From: Nageia nagi
Lineage: Eukaryota; Pinophyta
DNA: 64,000 bases
NCBI GenBank assembly: GCA_050084985.1
Contig: JBITNC010000001.1
Coordinates: 177,196,001-177,260,000 of the forward strand
Direction of reading: 5' to 3'
Every line of letters starts with the position of its first letter. Within the stretch, counting starts at the first letter, position 1. The translations under genes and the position numbers were made by a program. Below, piece by piece: positions 1 to 12,230 of the stretch. The notes under the pieces were generated by a model that was not told the origin of the DNA, made no database searches, and saw nothing but the letters and a program-made list of their open reading frames with translations.

Positions 1-136
1 ATGATACCTTAAACATATCGTAGAATTAATTTTGCAGCCTTCATATGCAAAATGGAAGTATCATTCATATATCTAGACACCATTGAGATAACAAATTTAA
101 TATCAAGCTTAATATTGCAAAGAAATATGAGACTAC

Positions 137-930
137 CTACAATGCTCCTAAATTTTTTACATTTATTTTTGGAGCACTATCATCTTTGCAAAGTAACTTT
201 CCATGAGCTATAGGATTTAAAATAACAATATAATTATCTATGCAATATTTTGTGAGAATGTCTCTTGCATGATTGTTTTGAAAAATAAAAATTTGATCTT
301 GACATTGACATACCTCCATGTAAAGAAAATACCTCATAAGGCCCAAATCCTTCATATCAAACTCATGCATCAAATGACTTCTAAATTTTTCATTCATAAT
401 GGAATCACTTCCCATGTAAATTAATTCATCAACATAAAGAGAAATAATTAAAATATGATTACCTTCTCTTTTCATGTAGAGTGTTGGCTCATTTTTTCTC
501 CTAATGAGCCCAAACCTTTGGAAATATCCATCAATCCAAGTGTACCAAGCTCTTGGAGCTTGCTTGAGGCCATACAATGCCTTCTTGAGCTTGTACAAAT
601 GCTCCTCTTTACCTTGCACTTGAAATCCTTAATCTTGTTGCACATAAACCTCTTCATCTAAGTATCCATTCAAGAATGTAGTCTTTATATCCATGTGATG
701 TACATTCCAATACTTTTGGTAAGCCAATGAAAGAAGCATTCTTACTATTTCTTATCTTGTAGCTGGTGCAAAAGTCTTCTCAAAATCCACACTATATTTT
801 TATGTGAACCCTTTGGAAATCAATCTTGCTTTATATCTTTCAATTGTTCCATCACTATTGTATTTAGTTTTTTAGACCCGCTTGGAGCCTATGCATCTCT
901 TTCCTTTAGGAAACTCATAAAATTCCCAGG
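137..930 (-). pseudogene. copia reverse transcriptase (RVT_2), broken
   Basis: This is the polymerase domain that copies retrotransposon RNA into DNA. The longest open part (137-619) shows KKALYGLKQAPRAWY, the copia RT hallmark, followed by SLYVDELIYMGS at the active site and a DMKDLG motif. The upstream part, read through stops to about 930, gives the N-terminal KARLISKGFT-like and FLNGYLDEEVYV motifs. The usual YVDD catalytic box reads YVDE, which would impair a metal-binding aspartate. The frame is broken upstream of the open segment. Identification rests on motif order and is firm; activity is excluded by the stops. Confidence 0.9.
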
Positions 931-1299
931 TATCATTCTTTTCAATTGAGTGAAGCTCTTCTTGCATGGCCTTCATTCATATATTTTTGGTGCAAGCTTT
1001 CTCATAATAATATGGATCAAAATAAAATAAAAAATAACATTCTAGGATTCACACAATGCATAATTAACCATCTCCCCTTTGGGTTTTCATCTATTTCCAT
1101 ATCACTAAATTGTTACACAAACTTTTCCATTTCATGAAATTGACTTCTAGTAAGCCTTTGATGAAAGTTTGGATCTAAAACTTGAGAAGGAGAATGGTTT
1201 TAAAAAAAAAAATTACCTCTTTTTATCTTAATCACTTCTTGATTCACACTTGGAGAACCTTCACTTGAAGGAGAAGTAGTTGTGGATTTGGAGGTACTT

Positions 1300-2330
1300 G
1301 ATGGGGGACTTGGAGGCACCACTTGAATATTTGGAAGAGAATTTGATCTCTTGGGCTACACATTCTTCAATTTTAAGTGTTTTCATGGCTAGGAACTTCT
1401 TGTTCAATATCCATAATGCATTTTTGTTATTGTCCATAGACTTTCCTCTCCTCAAAAATGATATCCCTAGACACAACTATTAATTTAGTTTTAGGATTGT
1501 AAATCCTATATGCTTTACTCTCTTCACTATACCCAATGAACACATATGGTTCACTCTTTGCATCCAATTTTTTTAAAATTTGTTTTAGCACATGAGCATA
1601 TGCCAAAAAACCAAAAACTCTAAAATGCCAAAAAATTGGCTTCTTGTCATACCAAGCTTCAAAAAGGGTTTTTCCTTCAATTGTACTAGTAGAGCATCTA
1701 TTTAAAATATAATTGAATATTTTCACTACTTTAGCCCAATATATGTTATTAAATTTTTTAGATTGCAATAAATATCTTGCCATATCCATGAGAGTTCTAT
1801 TTTTTCTTTAGCCACTCCTTTTTATTTAGGAGTATAGGTTGTAGTATATTGCCTCTTAGTACGATGTTCTTTGTACAAAATAGTAAATTCATTAGAGGCA
1901 TACTCTCCCCCTCTATCACTTCTTACATATTTAATTTTATGCTCACTCTTATTTTCAACCAACTCCTTGAATTACTTTAAATAATAATGCCTCATGTTTA
2001 TGTTTGAGAAAATAAACCCAACATATTCTACTAAAATCATCAAAAAAAAGTGAGGAAATAGGAATTTATACTAATAATCTTGGATTTCATTAGTCCACAT
2101 AAATCAGTATGCATCAACTATAGTAGGAATGATACCCTCCATATTTTCCCATGATCAAATTTTTGTTTTGCTTGCTTTCCTAAAACACAACCTTCAAAAA
2201 CATATTTTGGATCTTAAATGAGAGGCAAATCATGAACAAGATCATGAGATAGCTTCAAGCTATTAAAATTCAAGTGGCCAAATCTAATATGCCACAACCA
2301 GGACATGTCATTTATAGACACATTTGAAAA
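1300..2330 (-). pseudogene. copia integrase, broken
   Basis: Integrase inserts the element cDNA into the host genome. The open stretch 1427-1789 is the C-terminal half of the catalytic core plus the copia-specific FRVFGFLAYAHV and EPYVFIGYSEESKAYRIYNP motifs. Further upstream on the minus strand (about 2180-2330) a LWHIRFGHLN-like zinc-finger (HHCC) segment can be read. Frameshifts and stops separate the parts. It sits between protease and reverse transcriptase, as expected for copia and not gypsy. Confidence 0.85.
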
Positions 2331-2439
2331 AAGGTATCTCCAAGATTCAATGAAAATAATCAATTTTCAATCATATGAATAGTAGTAACATGCTTTTTCC
2401 CATGATTATTGTCAAAAGTTTCACATTTTCCATCTTCGA

Positions 2440-3700
2440 AAACCAACTTGTAGTTATTCTCCATAATCTACCTAACACTAAGTAAATTGTGAGCCATATT
2501 CAAAGTGTGATAAACATCATTCACCTTCTTAATTCCATGCTTATTAGGCATCACAAGCATACCTTTACTAACCACATCTATTGCATAATTATTGCCAAGC
2601 TTAATCCTTGACATGTATGAATGATCAATGGAGGAGAGTAGATTCCTCTTTTTGATCATATGATTTGAGAAACTAGTGCCTAGCAACCAATTTTCTTCAC
2701 TTTTATTTTAGCTACATTGGATATCTTCTCCATGGAAAGAAAGAGAGTTTCACCATGCTCTTCTTCCTTCCTATAATATTTTGCTCTTCCTTCATCACTG
2801 GTTGCTTATTTTGCTCTACACTCCCTCTCATAATGCCCATAATTATTGTAGTAAAAGCATTAAGAATTACCCTTATTAGTATTACCTCTACCTATTTCTC
2901 TTAAGTTTAAAGAGCATCCTCTTCCTCTCTGCTAGCTTCTACCTCTTCCTCTTCCATGTCCATTTGAGCTTGATTCACCTTTTTCTGCAAGAAAGTCTTT
3001 CTCATCTTTATTGGATTGGAATGGCTCATCATCTATCCTCTCTTCATGAGATATAAGAGATCCAATGAGAGTTTCAATCTCCATTTGAGATAGGTCTTTA
3101 GTTTCCTCCAAGATCATAACAAAATGTGATTCCACTTCTTAGTGAGAACATCAAAAAAAATTTAATAACTAGTCCTTTTTATAAGGCCTCTCCAAGAGTT
3201 GACATATTGTTTACAATATCCTTCACTCTAACATAGTTACATGAAACCTTTTCAATTTCCTTCATCTTGAGAGTCTCAAATTATATCCTTATATTTTGCA
3301 ACTTCACTTATTTAACTTGAGCACTCCCTTGGAAGACTTTCTTCAAAAATTTCCAAGCATCTTTGGTTGTCTTATAACCTACAATTCTAGGGAAAATGCT
3401 CCTATCAAAAGCTAGTTGGAGGTGAGATAAGGAAATAGAGTTCTTTCTCCTACATTCCTTCTTATCCTTCTTATCATTTTCTGAAAGAGGGATCCAATAT
3501 GTTGGCTCTATATAGCCATCATCAACAATATCCCATAAATTTTTCCCTATGAGAAAAGTTTGTATCTTTATGCTTCAGTACTCATAATCACTATCATCAA
3601 ACTTTAGAATATGAATTGATGAGCTTGTGTTTCTATCTATTATACCTACAAACAAAGAAACCAAGACTCTACAAGCAACCTTTGTAATTGCAAGAATCCA
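2440..3700 (-). pseudogene. copia gag and aspartic protease, broken
   Basis: The 2468-2686 frame contains the protease-side sequence (GTSFSNHMIKKRNLLSS, then a VYHTLNMAHNLLSVR tail) typical of copia protease and pre-integrase junctions. The 2932-3135 frame is a gag C-terminal linker: acidic, then a basic Gly/Arg stretch GRGRGRS preceding the expected zinc-knuckle region. The rest of gag up to about 3700 is readable only in short pieces. The assignment follows from position between the primer-binding site and integrase. No functional product is expected. Confidence 0.7.
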
Positions 3701-3734
3701 CATGATTTTTCAAACCCAAATAAGACCCAAAAAA

Positions 3735-3746
3735 GCTTTGATATCA
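3735..3746 (-). other. primer-binding site of copia I
   Basis: Read on the minus strand this is TGATATCAAAGC, two nucleotides inside the LTR end. It is close to TGGTATCAGAGC, the complement of the plant initiator tRNA-Met 3' end that copia elements commonly use. It fixes the element's orientation as minus. Confidence 0.7.
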
Positions 3747-3748
3747 AA

Positions 3749-4277
3749 TGATGAATTTAAGAGAATTCAAATAAATAAAATTTGTACTAAGATATAATAA
3801 CACTAAATGGAATTGAATAGGAATAAGATAGATTAATGTAAAAATGATATTACAATATATGAAGTTTAGTAATGAATCTTCATTCACTCTTTAATGGTGA
3901 GAGTTACAAAAAATTGAAAGCTACAATAATACAATACTTGCAAAAGCATAATAAAACTAAGTTACATATATTCTAACCTAGTAACTAATACCAAAAACAT
4001 TTACATATGTTGAATACTCCAGGGTGATCTAGAAGATAAAATAAAAATACACAAAAATACCTCAATAATGATAAGTTATGAAGAACTTTTAATCTAGGTC
4101 TAAATAGTAGGTTGTAGATCGATTGGATAGGTCTAACTAGTTGGCTAAGGATCGATTGGCATATTTGGGGGATGGTTGGTAGAGGATCAATTGGCTATCT
4201 AGTCTTAGTGTACTAGGTAGACAATAAACTCAAATGAAGAAAGATTTTACCTTTGGAAAAGCACTAAGTTTCCAACA
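3749..4277 (-). repeat. 5' LTR of copia I
   Basis: About 529 bp, starting TGTTGGAAAC on the minus strand and ending in CATCA beside the primer-binding site. The outer end is placed at 4277 because recognisable PPR-family sequence resumes at 4278. The LTR contains repeated GATCGATTGG-like words (about 4116-4160). The partner LTR is outside the window, so LTR divergence cannot be estimated. Confidence 0.75.
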
Positions 4278-6200
4278 GCACAAGTTGGAAGAATGATGGA
4301 AAAGGTTATAAAGTTTGGCTTAATATCTAATAATTATATCTACTTAAAAGTATCTAGAGCCATTTTATAAAAATTATTTTATGCATATATTACAATCATT
4401 GTATTCCATGAAATTGTATCTACATCATCCATCTTGTTTAATAATTCTTGGTATTTATGTATTCTTCCACATTTTGCATACATGCCTATCAACACATTCA
4501 CAACCATAACATTTGATTTACAATTACCAAGTAAACATATCAAAACATCCAATTCAATTTTTATGGATATTTTAGTATATAAATTCAAAGCTCCCTCACA
4601 ATAGGTTGCATGACGAGGAAGGTCAATACTGCTTGTATAATTATTTATCCTAGGAATAATGCAATAAGATTCACTCATGCTATAAAAGTATTTATAGCCA
4701 TCATCCACTAAACTTGTATGGCTATACATGAAAGTAGAACACATACAAAGGTTATGCTATTGGGGTTGGTTCCCTAGTTCTTCATCTATCAAATAGTACA
4801 AAGACATACTTGATGTAGCCATGAATTGCATATCCTCTAATCATTGCATTCCATGAAACTATGATTGCATCATGCATCTTGTCAAATAATTCTTGGGCCT
4901 TATGTATTATTCCATATTTTACATACATGTCTATTAGGGTATTCACAACCATAATATTCAATGCAAAACCATTTTTACTACTCTTTTATGGATTTCCATA
5001 CCTTCTTCTAGGGCTCCCTTGGTGGCACATGCTAGAAGAATGTTGGAAAAGGTTATAGAGTTTGGATTTACATCTGACAATTGGATCTACTTAAAATTCT
5101 CTAGAACTATTTCAAAAAATACATTTTATGGATACCTTATTATCATTGCATCCTATAAAATTATATCTACATCATGCATCTTGTTTAACAATTCTTAGGC
5201 TTTGTGTATTCTTCCACATTTTTTATACATACCTATTAGGGCATTCATAACCATAACATTTGAATTAAAATTACCAAGTATACATATCCAAATACCCAAT
5301 TTAGGTTTTATGGGTATTTTGGTAGGGAATTTCAAATCTCCCTCATGATATCTTGCATGACCAAGAAGGTCAACAATGAATGTATAATGATTCATCCTAA
5401 GAATAATGCAATAAGAATCACTCATTCTATAAACGTATTTATAACCATCATCCACTAGACTTGCATGGTAGGATGAATGTAGAACAAATACAAAGGATAT
5501 GCTATTATGGTTGTTTCCTAAGTGTTTCATCTATCAAAGAGTTTAAGTGCATCCTTGTTATAGCCACACATTTCATATCCTCCAATCATTGCATTCCATG
5601 AAACTGTGACTACATCATGCATCTTATAAAATAATTCTTTGGCATTGTGTATTATTCTACATTTTGCATCCATGTATATTAAGGAAGTTAAAACTATAAT
5701 ATTTGATGCAAAACTTATTTTAACTACTCTTTGATGGATATCCATACCTTATTCTAGGGTTTCCATGGTTGCACATGTTGGAAGAATGTTAGCAAAGGTT
5801 ACAAGGTTTGTCTTTGCTTTTGAGAATTGCATTTGCTTAAAATTATCTAAAGCTATTTTAGAAAATTCATTTTATGTATATCTTGTGATCATTTCATTCC
5901 ATAAAATTATATCTACATCATGCATCTTGTTTAATAATTCTTGGGCTTTGTGTATTCTTCCATAGTTTACATAATGTTTTTCAAGGCATTCACAACCACA
6001 ACAATCTATTTATAGGAACCAAGAAAACATATTCAAACACCTAATTCAGATCTTATGGGCATTTAGGTAGTGAATTTTGAAGCACTCAATAGCTTGCAAT
6101 GCCAAGAAGGTCAACAATGCATGTCTAATGATTCATCTTAGGAATAATACAATAAGAGTCACTCATGCTATAAAAGTATTTACAACTAGCATACACTTGA
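4278..6200 (-). pseudogene. PPR gene fragments, three tandem ~746-bp units
   Basis: PPR proteins bind organellar RNA in plants. On the minus strand the segment repeats the same reading three times, with near-identical anchors (gcaca-gttggaagaatg-like) at 4278, 5025 and 5771. Frame 5527-5745 shows classic motifs: MHDVVTVSWNAMIGGY followed by NKDALKLFDR. Frames 4379-4744 and 5195-5530 show the later part: SLVDDGYKY, YTFIVDLLGHA and MNALIGMYKKCGRIHKA. No unit is intact; stops and frameshifts occur in each. The spacing indicates tandem duplication of a gene fragment, not separate genes. Confidence 0.8.
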
Positions 6201-6239
6201 CCTACATGGTTGCATGCAATAAGGTGAAAAAAATGTATA

Positions 6240-7250
6240 AGGGGATAGAGTTTTATGGTGGAGAATATTATACTTGATGAGGTGCTTTATTGACCATATC
6301 CTAATCATGAGTGGGATGAGGTGGTATATGATCTTGGTTGGAAACAAACACCTTACTTCATCTAAGAAAGGATAATGTTTGTAGAGCCTTATAATCTTTA
6401 ATATTTCATGAGGTGATTCAACATGCCTCAACATATACCTCATATATAAAAATTTATCATGAGGAATAATACATAATAAGCATTGGATTCAATCTAGTTC
6501 AAAATTGTACCCAATTGAAGTTCCAATTGGATACCACCTTAGGATGATGGGTTGGGGAATAATAATGAGGAGGGTTATGAGGATGCACCATTTATATAGA
6601 AGTACATAGTTTGCAAAGCAATTATTCAACCTAATCTTCTCAAGATACATGATGAGGAGGAGCTTGATCGTACAACTAAGTGTGAACCTGATGAAGAAGA
6701 AGATGATCAAAGATGAAGAGAAAGAAAAAGGAAATAAATAAGATCAAGAAGAAGATGATGAGGAAGACAAGGGGAGATATGTTCAGGAAAATTTCCCTAT
6801 GGCTATTATCCTTATATCTTAGTCTAGCCATATGATGGAATGATTAGGTAACTTCTCTTTTCAAATGATTTAAATTTGTTCATATGAATATGAGGTAAAA
6901 TAAATGATATCTTATTAACTTATTTATGTATGCATTTTTGAGAGCCAAACTAAGAGAATACTTTAAAGCTTTGAATGTGACATGAAAAATCCATCAAGAA
7001 TAGAATAATGAATTGAATACTACATAAAGAAAAATAAATAAAGAAGATAATTGATAGTAAGGATGAAGAGGTAGAGAAAATTAAGAAGCAACTAGTAATC
7101 CAAGAGCAAGTACAAGAATATATGATGAATGTACTTAATGATAAAAAGAATAATATGATGAGTATATTGCAAGAGATGATAAAGCATGTAAGAACCAACC
7201 AAGAGTTCTTGCATAGGAACTTACTAGATAAAGAACAATTAATATTTTAG
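6240..7250 (+). pseudogene. PMD-like gene 3' part, decayed
   Basis: Frame-by-frame reading from about 6270 gives HEWDEVVYDLGWKQTPYF, then FVEPYNL, FMR and FNMPQHIPH, with stops where Gln or Arg codons would be expected. This resembles the C-terminal part of plant mobile domain proteins (a trailing VEPY...RV..QF...Q.IP pattern) and the better copy at 30.2 kb. An acidic stretch (CEPDEEEDDQR, about 6690-6715) follows. A likely intron comes next, then a 67-codon coiled-coil-like exon (7047-7250) beginning IDSKDEEVEKIKKQL and ending at TAG. The 5' half is missing, cut off near 6240 at the PPR repeats. Homology is inferred by eye. Confidence 0.5.
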
Positions 7251-7559
7251 GAGAGAACAAGAATAAAGATACCTTTAGTTTCGAGGAATAGGACTCATAC
7301 CTTTATATTTAAAATGAGTCAAGTGAGTATTTTGCATTAATCAAATTAGGGTTAAATACAATGAGTGTTTAGGAGTTATATTCCCATATAATAATGAATT
7401 TAGTAAACTACCATAAATCTTAAATACTTATTATTAAATAATTCTATATATACTAATGTATTATTTAAATATATGGATACCCATATCATATATTAATCTA
7501 TTTATTATTCTAATACCCCCTATAATACACTAGGTCCTCAAAGAACAAGAGAGGAAGCT
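7251..7559. other. AT-rich interval, nothing recognised
   Basis: No coding pattern could be followed on either strand. It may include the 3' LTR of copia II, because a C-rich run at about 7517-7523 would read as a polypurine tract on the minus strand, but I found no matching partner LTR. Confidence 0.3.
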
Positions 7560-7856
7560 CAAAAAGTATTCAAACTTTTCACTATCAAGAGATTTAGTGA
7601 AGATATATGTAGTTTTATCTTTTATGGAAATGTAATGGAGCTAAATGTTATGTAGTGAAATATGGTTGTGAATGAAATACACCCATATCTCAATGTATTT
7701 GGTACTATCATGAAACATAGGATTATGAACCATATTTAGTACACTTCGATTATTACAATATAGAACTATAGGGTATTTTTGTGAAATTCAAATATTTGTC
7801 AAAATATAACATAACCATACTACTTCATAAACAACATTAGTTATAATATAATATTT

Positions 7857-8320
7857 TTATGCTATGATAGAATTATATGTAATGTTCCATAAAATTGGTC
7901 CATATCCAAAGAATAAAATATATCTTGTCATTGATACCCAATCATCCAAGGATCCTCCATAAGTTACATCCATGTATCTAGTCAAGATGAACTTATCGTT
8001 CTTTTTGTACTCATAGCCATAACTATCAATACAATGAATGTATCTTAGACTATGCTTTATCATGGTCTAATGTGCCTTCTTTGGTTTATGCATGAATTGT
8101 AAATGATAACCAACCATATAGTAAATATATATGCATGATCATGGTCTAATGGGCCTTCTTTGGTAGATATTTGCATTTACTAATGGTGAACAATCATAGT
8201 ACGATAAATATAAACCAATTTTAATTGGCATGAATGTCAATTGATAATTTTTCATCTAGAATTTCTTTAATAGAATCCTAGTTAACACTATTTTTGAAAT
8301 AAATATATGGTCTTTCATCT
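7857..8320 (-). pseudogene. copia II RNase H region, broken
   Basis: The 68-codon open stretch contains RYMDVTYGGSLDDWVSMTRY followed by FFGYGPILWN. It aligns by eye to the copia RNase H pattern (GY.DADWAGD..DRKSTSGY..F.G..P..W.S). RNase H degrades the RNA template during reverse transcription. It is the most 3' domain in copia and is found here at the low-coordinate end of the minus-strand element, as expected. Confidence 0.7.
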
Positions 8321-8399
8321 ACCAGACCTCCAATCCAAAGCAATAATAAAGTAAATTAAGGATGGTCATGTCAAATGATCATTTGAGGTCATCTTTGTA

Positions 8400-9060
8400 A
8401 GATGTGATCAATGTCTTAGTACTACTTGTGATAAAAAAATCATTTATGAATACTATAATAATGATAATATCCCCCTATGTTATTAAAGTTAGAGGTCAGG
8501 ATCATATGGACTCCTAGTGAATCCATTTTGTAGTAGGTTCTCATCAATTTTAGTATACTAGGTTCTTGGAGCTTATTTCAAGCCATACAAAGAATTGATC
8601 AATCTACACACTTTTTCCTTTACCTATATCAATCATAAACCCTTTAGGTTGCTACATATAGATGTCTTCCTTTAATTCTTTATTTAGGAAGGCACTCTTC
8701 ACATCCATCTAATGGAATTTCAAGCTAAATTATGTAACCATTACAAAAGAAATTTTGATAGTCTTTATCTTGATTGTGGGAGAAAAAGTCTTCTCATAGT
8801 TGATACCTGCCTCTTATGCATATCCTTTAGCAACTAATCAAGTCTTGTGCTTATTGAGTGTTCCATTAGTTTTGTACTTTATTTTGATCACCCATTTGCA
8901 TCTAATATCCTTCTTTCTAAGAGGAAGTTCTACTAGCTTCCATGTACCAATTTTCATCAATACATCATACTCAACTTGAATGGATGAATTTTAATGTAGT
9001 AGTTTGATGGCTTCACAAACCATTTCAAGTTTAGTTGTATTTACAAATATGCTCATTAGT
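8400..9060 (-). pseudogene. copia II reverse transcriptase, broken
   Basis: Reading through stops on the minus strand gives NGTLNKHKT-stop-LVAKGYA-stop-EAGINYEKTFSP (about 8760-8880), the N-terminal RT block of copia. The active-site box near 8435-8460 reads VFINDF where VYVDDF is expected, so one catalytic aspartate has become asparagine. No open frame longer than 60 codons remains. Confidence 0.65.
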
Positions 9061-9359
9061 GCCAAATTCATCAACTCATGAGCTTCATGTCCTTGGTATG
9101 GAAGTGGAAGTGTTTGATGGAGCACTCAAGTTATAATCATGTGGTGTATTATGGTACCATTTTAGTATTCTAAAATTATTAGATGGAAAATTTATAATTA
9201 GATCTTATCTCTCATCATCCTCATTATCATAATTGATTATGGGACCATTATAGGGTTTAGGTACTACTACAGATGGACTAGTTGAAGATTCACCAATCTC
9301 ATCAAATTTACATCTTTGCTTATATAAATATTATGAGTAGTAGGATCCATGAGTTTGTA

Positions 9360-10000
9360 TCTATTAGATTCACTACTATACCTAAGAATAATGCACCTCA
9401 TGTACTTGTCATACAATTTATTTCTTTACTCTTTGAGAATGTTAATATATAAAGTATAATCAAATGTTTGAAGATGTGAGATAGATAGTTTCACTCCAAT
9501 CCATGATTATTTAAGTGTCATCTAGTCAAGAGCTTTAGAAGGTTCTCTATTTAATAGATATACTATAATGTTTACTACATCAACCTAAAATTTTCTATCC
9601 ATCTTCATATTTGTTAGCATACTTCTTATCATTTCAATTATGATTTGATTTTTCCTTTCAACTATTGTCAAATTTCATATTTCTTTAGGAATTCAAAATA
9701 CTAATTTGATATATATTCTCCCCCTTGATTTGATTAGAGAACATGAATGTGAATAGCATTCTCCACATGAGATTTAAATTCTTTGAAATACTGAAGGTTT
9801 TATCCTTTATTTTCAATAGGTACACCCACATTTTTATAAATTAATCATCAATGAACAAAATAAGGTAATGAAGCTAAGTGTTATAATCAATCATGGGTCC
9901 AAATAGATCAATGTAAATCACATCAAGAGTTCCTATAGCATGATGTATGCTAGCCTCAAATGGAAGTCTATGCTATTTCCCTATGATTCAAGTAGAAAAA
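9360..10000 (-). pseudogene. copia II integrase, broken
   Basis: The minus strand at about 9510-9600 reads FWVDVVNIIVYLLNREPSKALD, interrupted by a stop. This matches the copia integrase pattern (FW.DAV....YLLNR.PSKAL). It lies between protease and RT, as copia order requires. Boundaries are approximate because nothing here is open. Confidence 0.6.
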
Positions 10001-10079
10001 AAAATAGTATGAGAAGAAAGATATGGGAGACCACATACCAAATCCTTATTTTGTAGGGTGATTGGATAATTTAGATTCA

Positions 10080-11420
10080 TATATTTGAATCATTAGTTCA
10101 AAATAGTGGTGAAATTATTAATTCAAATATTGAGTTCTTGATTGTTGGAAGCTACAACATCAAGTAGAAACATGTTCTCAACTCCTTGATCTTTCACTAC
10201 AATGTGATAATCTATGGATTTATCTTTAATAAAGCAAATATTCTTTCCATTCATAGTGTAAAACTCCATATTAAAATAATTTTCTAATATTTTATTAGCT
10301 AATTAGAGATTCTTTATGATCATTAACACACACAACACCTCTTTGATATGATAATTATTCTTTACAAGATCTACTTGAACATTAACCTTACTTTCAATGT
10401 CATGGGGTGTGTCATCACCCAAATGTACTTAATTAGGATGTGATTTTTTGTCCAAAGAAATAAACCAATCCTTTCATCTAATCATGTTATTTAAATCACC
10501 ATAATCAACATACCAAGTGGATGAAACTGAGAACTTCTCTTTATGAACAAGATTATTAAATTTATTAACCACTTCTTCAACATCATTAGAAACATTTCCT
10601 TATTGTTATCTTCATGGAGATGGTCTTATTTATTTTCACTCCCCTAATTCTTAGGATTTGATTTTTTTTTATTTTTATTCTTATATCTTGAAGAGACTTA
10701 AGTAAAATAATTGTACCAATAATATTGCAATTCATGCCCTTTCTTACCATAAATCATACAACTCTTCTTCTACTTATCGTTGGACTACAAATTGTTTTTC
10801 CTTCTCCTTTATACTAGAAGGGATTCTTGCCTATTTTATTGGACATCATGGTTTGTTTCTCTTTATGATAAGTCACATGTGAAGATTCTTCTTGTTGCAA
10901 CATGTTTACCTACTATTCAAAGTCAAGTGTTTGCTTTAGGATGTTCAATATTTTCATAGAGGTATGATATGTCTTTAGGATTTCTCTCAATATAATGGGT
11001 GCAAGAAGCATATCTTCCACTATCTCACCTAATTATAGTAGGGAGGTGTGAAGGGTTCTAACTCTACAATTAAAGAATTCAAGTTGTTCATCACTTTTTA
11101 ATTTCAATGTGTGTAACTATCCTTACAAATGTAGAATTTGATTTTGATTCTTTGATGTAAACACTTGTTGTAATTTTTTCAATGCTTTGGTAGCATCTTT
11201 GCTATCAATGCCATGTAAGATGATCATATGAGCTTTGCTTCTTTGATCAAACATTGTTTGGGATTCATTTCCTATAGTTATATGAATCTCTCTTATAGTT
11301 ACAATTTCTCATCATTCTTTGAACTCTAAGGTTGTCTGAATCTTCATTTTTTAGGAGGCATAGTTATTACCCTTCAAAAATTTTAAATCAATCAACAAAT
11401 TTTTTAGGGTTATCTAGGCC
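10080..11420 (-). pseudogene. copia II protease and gag, broken
   Basis: Near 10505-10540 the minus strand reads WYVDYGDLNNM, which corresponds to the WYVDSGASNHM active-site block of copia aspartic protease with the catalytic Ser/Gly changed. Near 10715-10762 it reads CMIYGKKGHELQYYW, a gag zinc knuckle (CX2CX4HX4C) in which two cysteines have become tyrosine, consistent with G-to-A change. The N-terminal gag (about 11330-11420) gives the NNYAS start block of copia gag. Confidence 0.6.
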
Positions 11421-11640
11421 ATGATTATTTTCCAAAAAAAAATAAAGATTATCTAAAGTTCTTTTAATCTCTAAGGTATTAATTTAATGAGTTTGGCTCA
11501 TAAAATTTTAGATATTTCTAATTTTAATCATATATGATTATTTTTAAATTTAGTATATTTCAAAATTAAATAATTCATGTTATGAAGGGTTTATAACTTG
11601 AGACTATCTTGCAAAGTTTTATCTTTGCCAATGCACCAAA

Positions 11641-12220
11641 GGGCTCTTATTTGTATAAATAATGAATTCACTTTATTTTGTGAGAATTTAGTGATTCCTT
11701 CATCTCTAATGAATTAAATATTTGGATTACAACTTTGTAATAATCTATTGTGTGTTAGGAAGTCCATGACAAACTATTTGTTTATGCAATAAATATTTTA
11801 CTTTGGATCATTTATAAAAATATTAACTTCCTTCAACTAAGAAAAAATATTAAATCTCCTTCAATGTTTAATTTGCACTAAAAATTGTATTTATTGGGTA
11901 ATGATTTGTTTGGAAAAATACTATGATCATCCAATATTTTAATTTTATTTATTGGGAAAAGATTAATTTTTTCTCCTTCAAATTTGAATATTATCTCCAA
12001 ACTTTAGACCTTACAAAAAATAGTTTTTGCTTGTGTTTCCTTGTTAAAGGTTGGCTAAGAGGATCTTTAATTTTCTATGAAAACACATATCCATCCCTAA
12101 TATTATAGTTGATTGGTTGACCTAATTATATGCATCCACTGGAGATATTGGGGTTGGGCCATTTTTTGGTAAAAATCACCAAACTAGGCATGAATGCATG
12201 TCTATGGCCATGCAAGTATA
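11641..12220. other. AT-rich interval, nothing recognised
   Basis: It presumably contains the 5' LTR of copia II, but I could not delimit it. No coding region is seen. Confidence 0.3.
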
Positions 12221-12230
12221 AACACATCAA

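Larger units (their letters stand above)
1..4277 (-). mobile_element. Ty1/copia LTR retrotransposon I, truncated by the window edge
   Basis: Read on the minus strand, the order is LTR, primer-binding site, gag, protease, integrase, reverse transcriptase, which is the copia order. One LTR (3749-4277) is present; the other and the RNase H end lie beyond position 1. All frames carry many stops, so the copy is dead. It abuts antisense PPR sequence that begins exactly at 4278, so it was probably inserted into a PPR pseudogene. The target-site duplication cannot be checked because the other edge is outside the window. Confidence 0.9.
7560..11640 (-). mobile_element. Ty1/copia retrotransposon II, heavily decayed
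   Basis: Read on the minus strand, the domain order from 11.6 kb down to 7.6 kb is gag, protease, integrase, reverse transcriptase, RNase H. Motifs survive among many stops. Several stops fall where CAA or CGA codons are expected (for example KARLVAKGYAQ read with TGA and TAA), consistent with C-to-T decay. I could not define its LTRs by comparing flanks, so the ends are approximate. Confidence 0.8.

Noticed and set aside
7400-7560. 3' LTR of copia II
   Set aside because: A polypurine-like run is present, but I could not find a matching partner near 11.65-12.2 kb.
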